Source of the DNA: CAZQFV01 sp964613665
Lineage (GTDB): Bacteria > Chloroflexota > Chloroflexia > DTKN01
NCBI GenBank assembly: GCA_964613665.1
Contig: CAZTIG010000001.1
Coordinates: forward strand, 124,001 to 188,000
Direction of reading: 5' to 3'
DNA length: 64,000 bases
Numbering within the stretch: position 1 is the first letter of the stretch; the number at the start of each line of letters is the position of its first letter. The notes beneath the pieces are model-generated. The model was given only the letters and a program-made list of their open reading frames with translations. It was not told the origin of the DNA and did not search any database. The position numbers were made by a program, and so were the translations under genes. Positions 1 to 8,024 of the stretch are shown here, one piece after another.

Positions 1-3000
1 GGCCAGGACGTGCTCATCAGCCGCACCACCCAGGCGGCCTTCCCCTTTGTCTCGGCCAACATCGTCGTCAGTGACACCGGCTCCTGCGACACGGCCGGCT
101 GGACGGCCCCGCCCTTTGCCGTGCCCTGGATCACCAAGACCCTCGGCGTGGCCCCCAACGACGTGGTCGTCGGCTTCATCGGCGTGACCACGCAGGAGAC
201 CCCGTTCATCACCGTAGACTGGGCCACCGAGGGGCTGTGCTTCAAGGATCCGGCGGAGTCGATCAGCCACTACTGGGCCGAGCTGGACGCCGCCTCCGAC
301 GCCATCGTCGTGCTCAGCCACCTCGGCTGGACCGACGGCGGCTACGGCTACGGCTTCCCCGTCTACGGCGACCAGACGCTGGCGCAGCGGTTGATCGACG
401 CCGGCACGCCGGTGAACCTGATCATCGGCGGGCACAGCCACACCGACGTGACCACGCCGGTCGTCATCGGCGACACGACGGTGGTGCAGGCCCACTACGC
501 CGGGCGCAAGGTCGGCAAGGCCACCCTGGCAATCGACAAGGACACCGGCACCGTCAACGTGACCTGGCAGCGCATCGTCGTCAGCACCAGCGGCGCGGAG
601 GACCCCACCATCAAGGCGGCGATCGACGCGTGGGCCAACGACCCGTGGTACCAGCAGCAGATCAACCGCGTGGTCGGCTTCACCAACGTCTCCATCGTCC
701 GCAACTACAACGGCGACTCGCTGATGGGGGCCTTTGTCAACGACGCCATCTACAACGATCTGAACAACGACACCGAGCCGCTCAACGACGTGGACATGGT
801 CTTTAACAACCCCGGCGGTCTGCGCGCGGACTTTGTCTTCCCTCCCACGGCGACGCTGCCGCAGACCATCACCCACGGCATGATGTACAGCGTCCTACCC
901 TTTGGCAACGCCACCGTGGTCGGCAGCATGACCGGAGCGCAGATACTGGACCTGCTCAACCAGAGCGCCACGCTGTTCAAGGGGGCCTTGCAGGTGGCCG
1001 GTGTGCGCTACGGCTTCTACCGCTACGCGGACGCCCTGCCGGCGCCGGCGGTGAACCCGTGGGCCTGGGGTGTTTACAGCGTCACCGTGTACAACCGCGA
1101 CACGAGCGTCTGGGAGCCCCTCGACCTGGAGCACACCTACCGCATCGCCACCAACGAGTTCCTGGCCCCGGCCGGCCAGGACGGCTTCATCCCGTTCAAG
1201 TATGTGGCGGACATCAGCTACTGGGGCGACATGCTGGACGGCGTGGAGCGCTGGGTCTCGGCCACCTACACGATCACCACTCCCTACAGTGGGACTCTCG
1301 ACGGCCGCATCTTCCGCAACGGCGATGACACCGGCGGCGACATCATCCCCGTCACCTTCCTGCATCACAACGACCCGCACGGGCGGCTGCTGCAGGCCGG
1401 CACGACGCCCGGGCTGACCAACCTGGCCACGCTCATCAACGCCGAGCGGGGTCACAACCCCGACCGCACTCTATTCCTAAACGCCGGCGACACTATCCAG
1501 GGCGACTCGATGATGTACTACTTCAAGACGGCGCCCTTTGGCTATGCCGCCGACGGCACGACCCTGCCGCCGACGATGACGATCCAACCCATCATCGCCG
1601 CCCTGAACGCCATGTCGTGCACGGCCATGGTCTTGGGCAACCACGAGTTCAACTTTGGCAACCACGTCTTTACCGGTGTGCTGTCCATGGCCAGCTTCCC
1701 GATGCTGGGCGCCAACGTGTACGACGATGGCCAATATGGTCTCGATGAGGTGCCCGTCCATCCGTACATGACGGTTACCCTGCCCGGCCCGTCCGGCGAC
1801 ATCGACGTGGGCATTCTGGGTATCGCCAACCACCGCGTGCCCAGCTACGAGCTGCCCAGCAACATCGTCGGCCTGGAGTTCACCAACCCGATCAGCGAGG
1901 CGCTGCTGCGGCAGCCGGCGCTGGCCGGCACGGACGCCGTGATCGCCCTGACGCACATCGGCTTTACCACCAACCCCTCCAGCATCGAGGTCGACAACAA
2001 CGTCGACACCTACCTGGCCGCCATGACCGCCGGTATCCACGCCATCATCGGCGGGCACAGCCACACTGACCCCACCAAGCAGACGGCGGCCTCGGGCGCC
2101 TACAAGTACCTGCCGGCTATGCTGGCCAACGCCGACGGCGATCCGGTCCTGGTCCACCAAGTCTACCGCTACAACACCTACCTGGGCGAGGTCATCCTGG
2201 GTCTGGTGCCGGACGGCTTGGGCGGCTATGACGTGGTCAGCCGCGTCGGGCGCTACATCAAGGTCGACCCGGCCACCATGCCGGAGGACCCGGCCATCAA
2301 GGCGATCGTCCAGCCCTACGCCGACCTGTTGGCCGCCTACAACAACACCGTCCTGGGGCACACCACCGTACCGATCGACACGCTGAACGCCTTTACCGAG
2401 GAGACCAACGGCGCCAACATGCAGGCCGATGCCTCGGTGTGGGAGCTGGCCCAGCACGGGATCGAGGTAGACTTCCACCTCTCCGGGGCCATGACCAACC
2501 AGTCCATCGCCGCTGGGGCCACCCCGACCAACCCGGTCACGCTGACGGTAGCCGACATGTTCACCCTGATGCCCTACGAGAACTCGCTGGTGGCCATGCG
2601 CATGAACGGTCCGCAGCTCAAGACCATCCTGGAGCGCGCCTACCGCAACTACTTCTACTACAAGTACGTGCCGGGCTATGGCGGCTACTCCCACTACACC
2701 ACCTGCATGCTGGACACGGATGCCGGCAACCAGATCGTCTACCGCGACACCTACCCGTACCTGCCCAGTGGCGACAACGTAGCCGCGCTGTTGATCGGCG
2801 GCCAGCCGGTCGACTTCCTCGATGCCACCACCTACTACACCGTCTCGACGGTCAACTACCTGGCGGCAGGCGCCTGCAACTTCAGCGACGAGGGCGTGAC
2901 GTTGTGGCCGCTCGACCAGATCGTGGCCGACACGCAGTACTATGTCCGCGACGCCGTGATCAACTATACGGCGGAGCAGGGGCTAGTCTCTCCGGCCATC

Positions 3001-3063
3001 GAGGGCCGCCTGGCGTTCCTGACGCAGTTCGTCTACCTGCCCCTGATCGAAAGGGGCGAGTAG
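1..3063 (+). CDS. Tandem 5'-nucleotidase/metallophosphatase, secreted (5'-partial)
   Basis: The reading frame is open from base 1, so the N-terminus and any signal peptide lie outside the window. The visible 1,020 residues hold the end of one calcineurin-like metallophosphatase domain (GGHSHTD) with its 5'-nucleotidase C-terminal domain (NNPGGLRADF). A second complete copy follows (HHNDPHG, GDTIQGD, GNHEFNFG, GGHSHTD). Family members hydrolyse nucleoside monophosphates or 2',3'-cyclic nucleotides outside the cytoplasm. In the second C-terminal domain the usual NxGGxR substrate loop reads LSGAMTNQS, so that half may be altered in specificity or inactive. The protein ends FVYLPLIERGE, a C-terminal signature shared with the secreted protein at 35488. 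Family assignment is firm; substrate is unknown. Confidence 0.9.
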   Translation, partial: GQDVLISRTTQAAFPFVSANIVVSDTGSCDTAGWTAPPFAVPWITKTLGVAPNDVVVGFIGVTTQETPFITVDWATEGLCFKDPAESISHYWAELDAASDAIVVLSHLGWTDGGYGYGFPVYGDQTLAQRLIDAGTPVNLIIGGHSHTDVTTPVVIGDTTVVQAHYAGRKVGKATLAIDKDTGTVNVTWQRIVVSTSGAEDPTIKAAIDAWANDPWYQQQINRVVGFTNVSIVRNYNGDSLMGAFVNDAIYNDLNNDTEPLNDVDMVFNNPGGLRADFVFPPTATLPQTITHGMMYSVLPFGNATVVGSMTGAQILDLLNQSATLFKGALQVAGVRYGFYRYADALPAPAVNPWAWGVYSVTVYNRDTSVWEPLDLEHTYRIATNEFLAPAGQDGFIPFKYVADISYWGDMLDGVERWVSATYTITTPYSGTLDGRIFRNGDDTGGDIIPVTFLHHNDPHGRLLQAGTTPGLTNLATLINAERGHNPDRTLFLNAGDTIQGDSMMYYFKTAPFGYAADGTTLPPTMTIQPIIAALNAMSCTAMVLGNHEFNFGNHVFTGVLSMASFPMLGANVYDDGQYGLDEVPVHPYMTVTLPGPSGDIDVGILGIANHRVPSYELPSNIVGLEFTNPISEALLRQPALAGTDAVIALTHIGFTTNPSSIEVDNNVDTYLAAMTAGIHAIIGGHSHTDPTKQTAASGAYKYLPAMLANADGDPVLVHQVYRYNTYLGEVILGLVPDGLGGYDVVSRVGRYIKVDPATMPEDPAIKAIVQPYADLLAAYNNTVLGHTTVPIDTLNAFTEETNGANMQADASVWELAQHGIEVDFHLSGAMTNQSIAAGATPTNPVTLTVADMFTLMPYENSLVAMRMNGPQLKTILERAYRNYFYYKYVPGYGGYSHYTTCMLDTDAGNQIVYRDTYPYLPSGDNVAALLIGGQPVDFLDATTYYTVSTVNYLAAGACNFSDEGVTLWPLDQIVADTQYYVRDAVINYTAEQGLVSPAIEGRLAFLTQFVYLPLIERGE

Positions 3064-3091
3064 CACAACAGCGCCACATCCTGAGTAGCGT

Positions 3092-3128
3092 GGCAACCCT
3101 TGCCCCACGGGCAAGGGTTGCCTTTCTT
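3092..3128 (+). terminator. Intrinsic terminator after the nucleotidase gene
   Basis: A perfect 14-bp stem (GGCAACCCTTGCCC and its complement) with the 3-nt loop CAC is followed by TTTCTT. It starts 28 bases after the stop codon. Its 3' arm overlaps the -35 region of the next promoter. Confidence 0.9.
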
Positions 3129-3146
3129 GCGGCGCTGTGATAGAAT
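3118..3146 (+). promoter_or_regulatory. Promoter for the NfeD/slipin genes
   Basis: TTGCCT (3118-3123), a 17-bp spacer and TAGAAT (3141-3146), with TG at 3138-3139 giving an extended -10. The expected transcript start near 3153 leaves a leader of about 90 nt before the coding start at 3242. Confidence 0.6.
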
Positions 3147-3241
3147 GGCCTTGCTGGGCCCTCTGGCCGGCTGTTGCCACAGGAGGCGCCGCCAGGCCCG
3201 GCCGTGGCAAGTCGACCGGCGGGCAGGAGGTAGCGCAACCG

Positions 3242-4576
3242 ATGGCCAGGAAGGTTATCCGTCAGATCATCGCCCTCTCCCTGTTGCTGGGCTCTGCCCT
3301 GCTCGCGATGCCGGCGCCGCTGGCCGCGGCGGCGGGAGCGCATGTCGACGTCCTGACCGTGGCCGAGACCATCACCCCGGTGACGGCGGACTATATCGCC
3401 TGGGGCGTTGGCGAGGCCCAGGGGGACGGCGCCGCGGCCCTGGTCATCCTGCTCGACACGCCCGGCGGGCTGCTGGACTCGACCTGGAAGATCGTCGGGA
3501 CGATCCTCAACGCCGAGGTCCCGGTGATCGTGTACGTCTACCCACACGGCGCGCGGGCGGCCTCGGCCGGCCTCTACATCGCCTACGCCGCGCACGTGGC
3601 CGCCATGGCCCTGGGGACGCGCATCGGCGCTGCGACGCCGGTGGCCTTCGAGGAGAGCGGGATGCCTGTGGAGATCCCGGATGAGATGCAGCGCAAGCTG
3701 GAGGAGGATGCCCTGGCCGGCCTGCGGGCCTCGGCCCAGCAGCGCGGCCGCAACATCGAGTGGGCCGAGCGCGCGGTGCGCGAGGGCGTCTCGGCGACAG
3801 CGGACGAGGCCGTGACCATGGGCGTCGTCGATCTGCTGGCTGCGGACCTGGACGACCTCCTGCAGCGGGTAGACGGCTGGACCGTGCAGGTGACCCCGGG
3901 GCAGTCGGTCCAGTTGAACACGGCAGGCGCTGCCCGCCGCGACCTGCAAATGCCCCTGGGACTGCGCCTGCTGTCGATCCTGACCATCCCCACCGTCGCC
4001 TACATCCTCTTCATCGGTGGTCTGGTGGGACTGTGGGTGGAGTTCTCGCACCCGGGGGTCTCCATCCCCGGGGTGCTCGGCGTGGTCTCCCTGCTGTTGG
4101 GCCTGTACGGCCTGAGCATCCTGCCGGTCAACTGGGCCGGTATCGTGCTGGTCGTGCTGGCCTTTGGCTTTTTCGTCGCCGAGATCTACTCGCCCTCGTA
4201 CTTTATCCTGACCACAGGAGGTATCGTGGCCCTGGTTGCCGGATCGCTGCTCCTCTTTAGCTCGCCCGATCCATCGCTGCGCGTAGACCCCTGGGTAATC
4301 GTCTTGGTAGCGGGCGTGGTCGCGGTGGCGGTCGTGTTGATCCTGATCGCTGTGATCCGCGGGCAGCGCCGGCCGGTGGTCTCCGGGGCAGAGTCCCTGG
4401 TAGGCATCCGCGGCGTGGCTCGCCAGCCGCTGGATCCGGCCGGCCTGGTCTTTGCCGACGGGGCCCTCTGGCGGGCCCAGGTGGTGGACGGTCCCATTGC
4501 CGAGGGCGAGGAGGTCGAGGTGGTTGCCGTGGAGGGCCTGCTGCTGCACGTGCGGCGGCCAGCCAGGGACCTGTAG
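3242..4576 (+). CDS. NfeD-family membrane serine protease (ClpP-class)
   Basis: Long-form NfeD protein of 444 residues. A signal-like hydrophobic segment (residues 8-31) precedes a ClpP/crotonase-fold protease domain with LDTPGGL (71-77) and AASAG (Ser108 as likely nucleophile), which aligns with archaeal 1510-N proteases. Four to five membrane helices follow (about 240-370), then a C-terminal OB-fold NfeD domain. Characterised relatives cleave the hydrophobic C-terminus of partner stomatins. The slipin gene lies 159 nt downstream, which fits that partnership. The ATG at 3242 is chosen because AGGAGG sits 12 nt upstream and the N-terminus then begins with the signal segment; an in-frame upstream ATG at 3137 lies ahead of the likely transcript start. 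Confidence 0.9.
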   Translation: MARKVIRQIIALSLLLGSALLAMPAPLAAAAGAHVDVLTVAETITPVTADYIAWGVGEAQGDGAAALVILLDTPGGLLDSTWKIVGTILNAEVPVIVYVYPHGARAASAGLYIAYAAHVAAMALGTRIGAATPVAFEESGMPVEIPDEMQRKLEEDALAGLRASAQQRGRNIEWAERAVREGVSATADEAVTMGVVDLLAADLDDLLQRVDGWTVQVTPGQSVQLNTAGAARRDLQMPLGLRLLSILTIPTVAYILFIGGLVGLWVEFSHPGVSIPGVLGVVSLLLGLYGLSILPVNWAGIVLVVLAFGFFVAEIYSPSYFILTTGGIVALVAGSLLLFSSPDPSLRVDPWVIVLVAGVVAVAVVLILIAVIRGQRRPVVSGAESLVGIRGVARQPLDPAGLVFADGALWRAQVVDGPIAEGEEVEVVAVEGLLLHVRRPARDL

Positions 4577-4735
4577 CGACCTGGTGGCAGCCGCAGCCCG
4601 TTTCGCTGCGGCCCACGGCGGTGTTGGCGCGCCGGTGGCACCCCAAGATAGCCGTGGTGCGGTACTCCGGCGGCATGCGTGGTCTCGTGGTAGTGTCGAT
4701 CGGGTCTTGCTGAGGATCGTGCAAAGGAGGAACCG

Positions 4736-5524
4736 GTGGATGGACTGACAGTGCTGTGGATCGTCCTGGGTGTCGTCGTCGTCATCATCCTGTGGATCGT
4801 GCTCTCAGCGGTCAAGATCTGCCGCGAGTACGAGCGCCTGGTCATCTTCCGCCTGGGGCGCTTCATCGACGTGCGGGGACCGGGCTGGGTGTGGATGATC
4901 CCGCTCGGCATCGAGCGGGTGGAGCGGCGCGTGGACATGCGTATCCTGACGCTCGACGTGCCGGCCCAGGAGATCATCACCCACGACAACGTGACGATCA
5001 AGGTCAACGCCGTGCTCTACTTCAAAGTGGTCGACTCGCAGAAGGCGGTGATCAACGTAGCCAACTACGTCGCCGCCTGCCTGCAGATCGCCCAGACGAC
5101 ACTGCGCGACGTGGTGGGGCAGTCGGAGCTGGACGAGCTGCTGGCCCACCGCGACCAGATCAACGTGCGCCTGCAGACGATCATCGATGAGCTCACCGAG
5201 ACGTGGGGGGTCAAGGTGACCATCGTGGCCATCAAGGACGTCGAGCTGCCGGCGAGCATGCAGCGGGCCATGGCGCGCCAGGCCGAGGCCGAGCGCGAGA
5301 AGCGGGCCAAGATCATCCACGCCGAGGGTGAGTTCCAGGCAGCCAAGCAGCTGACCGCGGCAGCCGATGTGATGGGCAGCACCCCGTCGGCCATGCAGCT
5401 GCGCTACCTGCAGACGCTGACCGAGATCGCCGTGGAGAAGAACTCGACGATCATCTTCCCGCTGCCGATGGACCTGATCAAGCCGTTCCTGCGTCTGGTC
5501 GAGTCCTCGAAGGAGGAGTCGTAG
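4736..5524 (+). CDS. Slipin (stomatin/prohibitin-like SPFH protein)
   Basis: A 262-residue membrane scaffold protein. One N-terminal membrane segment (residues 4-24) leads into an SPFH domain (YERLVIFRLGRF, then PAQEIITHDNVTIKVNAV) and a helical C-terminal region rich in Ala/Glu that normally drives oligomerisation. Slipins form ring-like microdomains and are substrates of NfeD proteases; the NfeD gene lies immediately upstream, so the two probably form one membrane quality-control unit. Translation starts at GTG 4736, five bases after a strong AAAGGAGG. The 159-nt gap before it holds only a GC hairpin (4590-4612, 8-bp stem). The stop codon is followed within two bases by the next gene. Confidence 0.92.
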   Translation: MDGLTVLWIVLGVVVVIILWIVLSAVKICREYERLVIFRLGRFIDVRGPGWVWMIPLGIERVERRVDMRILTLDVPAQEIITHDNVTIKVNAVLYFKVVDSQKAVINVANYVAACLQIAQTTLRDVVGQSELDELLAHRDQINVRLQTIIDELTETWGVKVTIVAIKDVELPASMQRAMARQAEAEREKRAKIIHAEGEFQAAKQLTAAADVMGSTPSAMQLRYLQTLTEIAVEKNSTIIFPLPMDLIKPFLRLVESSKEES

Positions 5525-5525
5525 C

Positions 5526-6302
5526 ATGGCGGTAGCCGGCCGGGGTGACCCCGCCCCCTTCGAGGAGTGGCGCGGCCAAGTCGGCTGCCTGTTGCTGCAC
5601 GGGTTCCCCGGATCGCCGGCCGAGCTGCGCGAGCTGGGAGACTACCTGGCGGCGCGCGAGGTGAGCGTCGTGGCGCCGGCCCTGCCCGGGCTGGGCCGGC
5701 GGCCGGAGGCGCTGCACGGGGTGCGCTGGGGTGACTGGCTGCGTGCCGCGGCGCGGGGGCTGCGCACCCTGCAGGAGCACTGCGCCTGGGTATATGCCTG
5801 CGGGCTCTCCTTCGGGGCGGCCTTGGCGCTCTACCTGGCCGCTGAGGTGCCGCTGGCCGGGGTGGTCGCCGTCTCGCCGGCCGTGCGGCTGCGCAACCCC
5901 TGGGCTCCGCTCCTGCCCGTGGGCCGTTTCCTGGCGCGCTGGGTCGAGATCGGCGAGGACGCCGACCTATCCGACCCGCAGGCCGCCGCGCGGCAGTACT
6001 ACTACACGCGCGTCCCGGCACCGGCCCTGGCCGAGATGTACCACGTCGTGCGACTGGCCTGGCGCCATGCCGCGCGGATCGATGTGCCGGTGCTGATCGT
6101 CCAGAGCCGCCGCGACGGCGCCCTGCGACCCGAGGGTGCGCTGGCGCTGTGGCGGCGGCTGGGCCGGCCCGACAACCGCCTGGTCTGGCTAGAGCGTTCC
6201 GGGCACAACGCCTTCGTGGACGCCGAGCGCGAGGCGGTGTTCCAGGAGGTGTGCGCCTTTGTCGCGCGATCGGCGGCCGGTGCAGCGCCGGGCGTGCCCT
6301 GA
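5526..6302 (+). CDS. Alpha/beta hydrolase, carboxylesterase-like (copy 1)
   Basis: A 258-residue cytoplasmic serine hydrolase. It has an oxyanion-hole HGFPGSP motif (residues 25-31), a nucleophile elbow GLSFG (Ser95), a candidate acid in QSRRDG and the histidine in SGHN near the C-terminus. The length and the GFPGSPAELR signature resemble monoacylglycerol lipase/Est30-type carboxylesterases; the natural substrate cannot be inferred. It begins 2 nt after the slipin stop and is followed 9 nt later by a paralogue, so the three genes probably share a transcript. Confidence 0.85.
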   Translation: MAVAGRGDPAPFEEWRGQVGCLLLHGFPGSPAELRELGDYLAAREVSVVAPALPGLGRRPEALHGVRWGDWLRAAARGLRTLQEHCAWVYACGLSFGAALALYLAAEVPLAGVVAVSPAVRLRNPWAPLLPVGRFLARWVEIGEDADLSDPQAAARQYYYTRVPAPALAEMYHVVRLAWRHAARIDVPVLIVQSRRDGALRPEGALALWRRLGRPDNRLVWLERSGHNAFVDAEREAVFQEVCAFVARSAAGAAPGVP

Positions 6303-6311
6303 GGAGGCGGT

Positions 6312-7106
6312 ATGCGCGTCGTCGAGCGGGGCAACCCGGCGCCCTTTTCCCACCAGCGGGGCCTCGTGGGCTGCCTGCTCGTGCACGGCTTCCCCGGCAC
6401 GCCGGCCGAGATGCGCCCGCTGGGGGAGTACCTGGCGGCGCGGGATGTGAGCGTGGCGGCCCTGCTGCTGCCGGGGATGGGCACGGTGCCCGAGGACCTG
6501 GCCGGCGTTCACTGGGGCGACTGGGTCGCGGCGGCAGCGGCCGGCCTTGAGCAGCTCCGCACCGGATGCAGCGCTGTCTTCCTGTGCGGACTGTCGATGG
6601 GGGGAGCGCTATGCCTGTACCTGGCCGGGCGGCTGCCCGTGGCCGGGGTCGCCGCACTGTCCCCGGCCATCCGCACACGCGACCGCCGCCTCGGCCTGGC
6701 GCCGCTCTTGGCCCTGCTGCACCCCTGGGTCGAGCCCGACGACAAACCCGATGACCTGGCCGACCCGCACAACCGTGCCCTGACCTGGCACTATCGGCGC
6801 TATCCTGCTGCCGCTGTCGGGCAGGTCTCGCGCCTGGTGCGGGCGGCGCGACGCTCCCTGGGCCGCATCCACTGCCCCGTGCTGATCGTGCAGAGCCCGC
6901 GCGACGGAATGCTGAACCCAGCCGGCGCGCAGTGGGCTCACGAGCGCATCCCGGCGGAGGACAAGTCGCTCGTCTGGCTGCAGCGTTCCGGCCACAATAT
7001 CGCCGTGGATGCGGAGCGGGAGGAGGTATTCGCCCACGTGTATCGCTTCATCGCCCGTGTCTCCGGGTTGGGAGCAGCAGGGACCGGTTCTTTGACAGAG
7101 CGCTGA
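6312..7106 (+). CDS. Alpha/beta hydrolase, carboxylesterase-like (copy 2)
   Basis: A 264-residue tandem paralogue of the preceding hydrolase, sharing the HGFPGTPAE loop, WGDW, a GLSMGG nucleophile elbow, QSPRDG and RSGHNIAVDAEREEVF. The ATG at 6312 follows GAGGAGG. The triad is intact, so both copies should be active. Divergence is concentrated in the cap region (about residues 125-180), where copy 2 has DKPDDLADPHNRAL while copy 1 has DADLSDPQAAARQ; this suggests different substrates. No terminator is obvious downstream. Confidence 0.85.
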   Translation: MRVVERGNPAPFSHQRGLVGCLLVHGFPGTPAEMRPLGEYLAARDVSVAALLLPGMGTVPEDLAGVHWGDWVAAAAAGLEQLRTGCSAVFLCGLSMGGALCLYLAGRLPVAGVAALSPAIRTRDRRLGLAPLLALLHPWVEPDDKPDDLADPHNRALTWHYRRYPAAAVGQVSRLVRAARRSLGRIHCPVLIVQSPRDGMLNPAGAQWAHERIPAEDKSLVWLQRSGHNIAVDAEREEVFAHVYRFIARVSGLGAAGTGSLTER

Positions 7107-7457
7107 GCTGTGCTACCACGTCCACCTCTCGCGGCTGCTGCGGGAGCCGAGGGGAAGAGGGAACCTCGACGGCGAACGCCACTGCCGCCTGCTCCAGGGG
7201 GTGCCGGGACCCGGGCTGTAGCCGGGCCTGGCCCCGCTGCGGTCCCAACGGTAGCCCCTTCCTCCCGGCGTGACCACGGCCGTGCCAAAGTCGCCGGCCT
7301 TGACCGGCAAGTGCCCGGCTCCGGCAACGGCCCGACGCCGCACATCCAGGGACACGGCAATGGTACGGCCATGCCGCACTGTACGCCGGCCGGGCACTTG
7401 CCATCCGCTGTGCGTCGGCGCGACCTTGGTATCGCCGTGCGGCGTGACGCGCCCCGC
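7107..7457. other. Non-coding interval with a long inverted repeat
   Basis: About 350 bases separate the hydrolase stop from the fur promoter. Open frames here look like high-GC shadows without ribosome sites or recognisable domains. The only structure seen is the inverted repeat at 7306-7402, listed separately. Confidence 0.6.
7306..7402. repeat. Imperfect 97-bp inverted repeat
   Basis: GGCAAGTGCCCGG (7306-7318) is repeated exactly in inverted orientation at 7390-7402. The match continues inward with one small bulge (GGCTCCGGC against GCCGGCC). Nested complementarity (CGGCA...TGCCG) lies inside. It has no coding content and no T-tract. It could be a REP/MITE-like element or a transcribed hairpin; it lies upstream of the fur promoter. 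Confidence 0.6.
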
Positions 7458-7486
7458 TTGACATGCGTCTCCCGGCGTAGTATAAT
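7458..7486 (+). promoter_or_regulatory. Consensus promoter of the fur gene
   Basis: TTGACA (7458-7463), a 17-bp spacer and TATAAT (7481-7486) form a perfect housekeeping-sigma consensus. The expected start near 7493 falls just before a candidate operator. Confidence 0.9.
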
Positions 7487-7495
7487 CCTTTCTGT

Positions 7496-7508
7496 CTATT
7501 GCGAATAG
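7496..7508. promoter_or_regulatory. Candidate Fur-family operator
   Basis: CTATT-GCG-AATAG, a perfect 5-3-5 inverted repeat, sits about 10-22 bases after the -10 element at the expected transcription start. The position suits autorepression by the Fur-family protein encoded immediately downstream. The core does not match the classic Fur 19-mer, so the assignment is inference. Confidence 0.45.
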
Positions 7509-7529
7509 TCGCAGGAGCGATTGCTTGCC

Positions 7530-7985
7530 ATGACCCACTGCCACACGTTGACCGCAGCCCTGCGCCGGCGGGGCTACCGCGTCACACCGCAGCGGGAGAT
7601 GATCATCGAGGTCATTGCCCACGGCGGCCGCCACATGACCGCGGAGGAGGTCCACACTGCGGTGCATGACCGGGCGCCAGCGGTCAACATCGCCACCGTA
7701 TACCGCGTGCTGGACCTGCTCGTGGCGCAGGGCCTGGCCAGCCGTACCGACCTGGGCGATGGCCGGCTGGCCTATGCCACCTGTCGCCACGGCCCACACG
7801 TGCACCTGGTGTGCCGGCAGTGCGGGCACACCGTCGAGGCCAGCGAGGCCCTGCTTGTGCCGCTCGGTGATCACATTCGGTCGGAGTACGGTTTTGCCGC
7901 CGACCTGCAGCATCTTTCGCTCTTCGGCCTGTGTGGCGATTGCGCCGCGGTAGAACACGACCACGACGCTTCCGCAGGGCAATAG
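7530..7985 (+). CDS. Fur-family metalloregulator
   Basis: A 151-residue Fur-superfamily repressor. It has an N-terminal winged helix (RVTPQREMIIEVI; TAEEVH; NIATVYRVLDLL) and a C-terminal dimerisation domain with HGPHVHLVC, CRQCGH and a second CGDC, giving two CxxC pairs for a structural zinc. The His-rich HxHxH segment is typical of the regulatory metal site. The gene directly precedes CbiMNQO (39-nt gap), so it probably senses nickel, cobalt or zinc and controls the transporter; which metal cannot be told from sequence. ATG 7530 is chosen over TTG 7521 because the AGGAG at 7513-7517 is too close to the latter. Confidence 0.9.
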   Translation: MTHCHTLTAALRRRGYRVTPQREMIIEVIAHGGRHMTAEEVHTAVHDRAPAVNIATVYRVLDLLVAQGLASRTDLGDGRLAYATCRHGPHVHLVCRQCGHTVEASEALLVPLGDHIRSEYGFAADLQHLSLFGLCGDCAAVEHDHDASAGQ

Positions 7986-8024
7986 CTTGCTGTTCGAGCT
8001 CGGTCAGCAGAGAGGAGAACGACG

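Noticed and set aside
895..2694. Long minus-strand frames opposite the nucleotidase gene
   Set aside because: They mirror a strong coding frame in high-GC DNA, are rich in Gly/His/Arg/Val and have no domains or ribosome sites.
7107..7457. Possible cobalamin riboswitch upstream of the Co/Ni transporter
   Set aside because: I could not find a B12-box-like sequence or the usual core helices, and the fur promoter lies downstream of the interval.
7110..7508. Open frames across the gap before fur on both strands
   Set aside because: Composition is Arg/Ala/Pro-rich without recognisable motifs; they run through the inverted repeat and the promoter.
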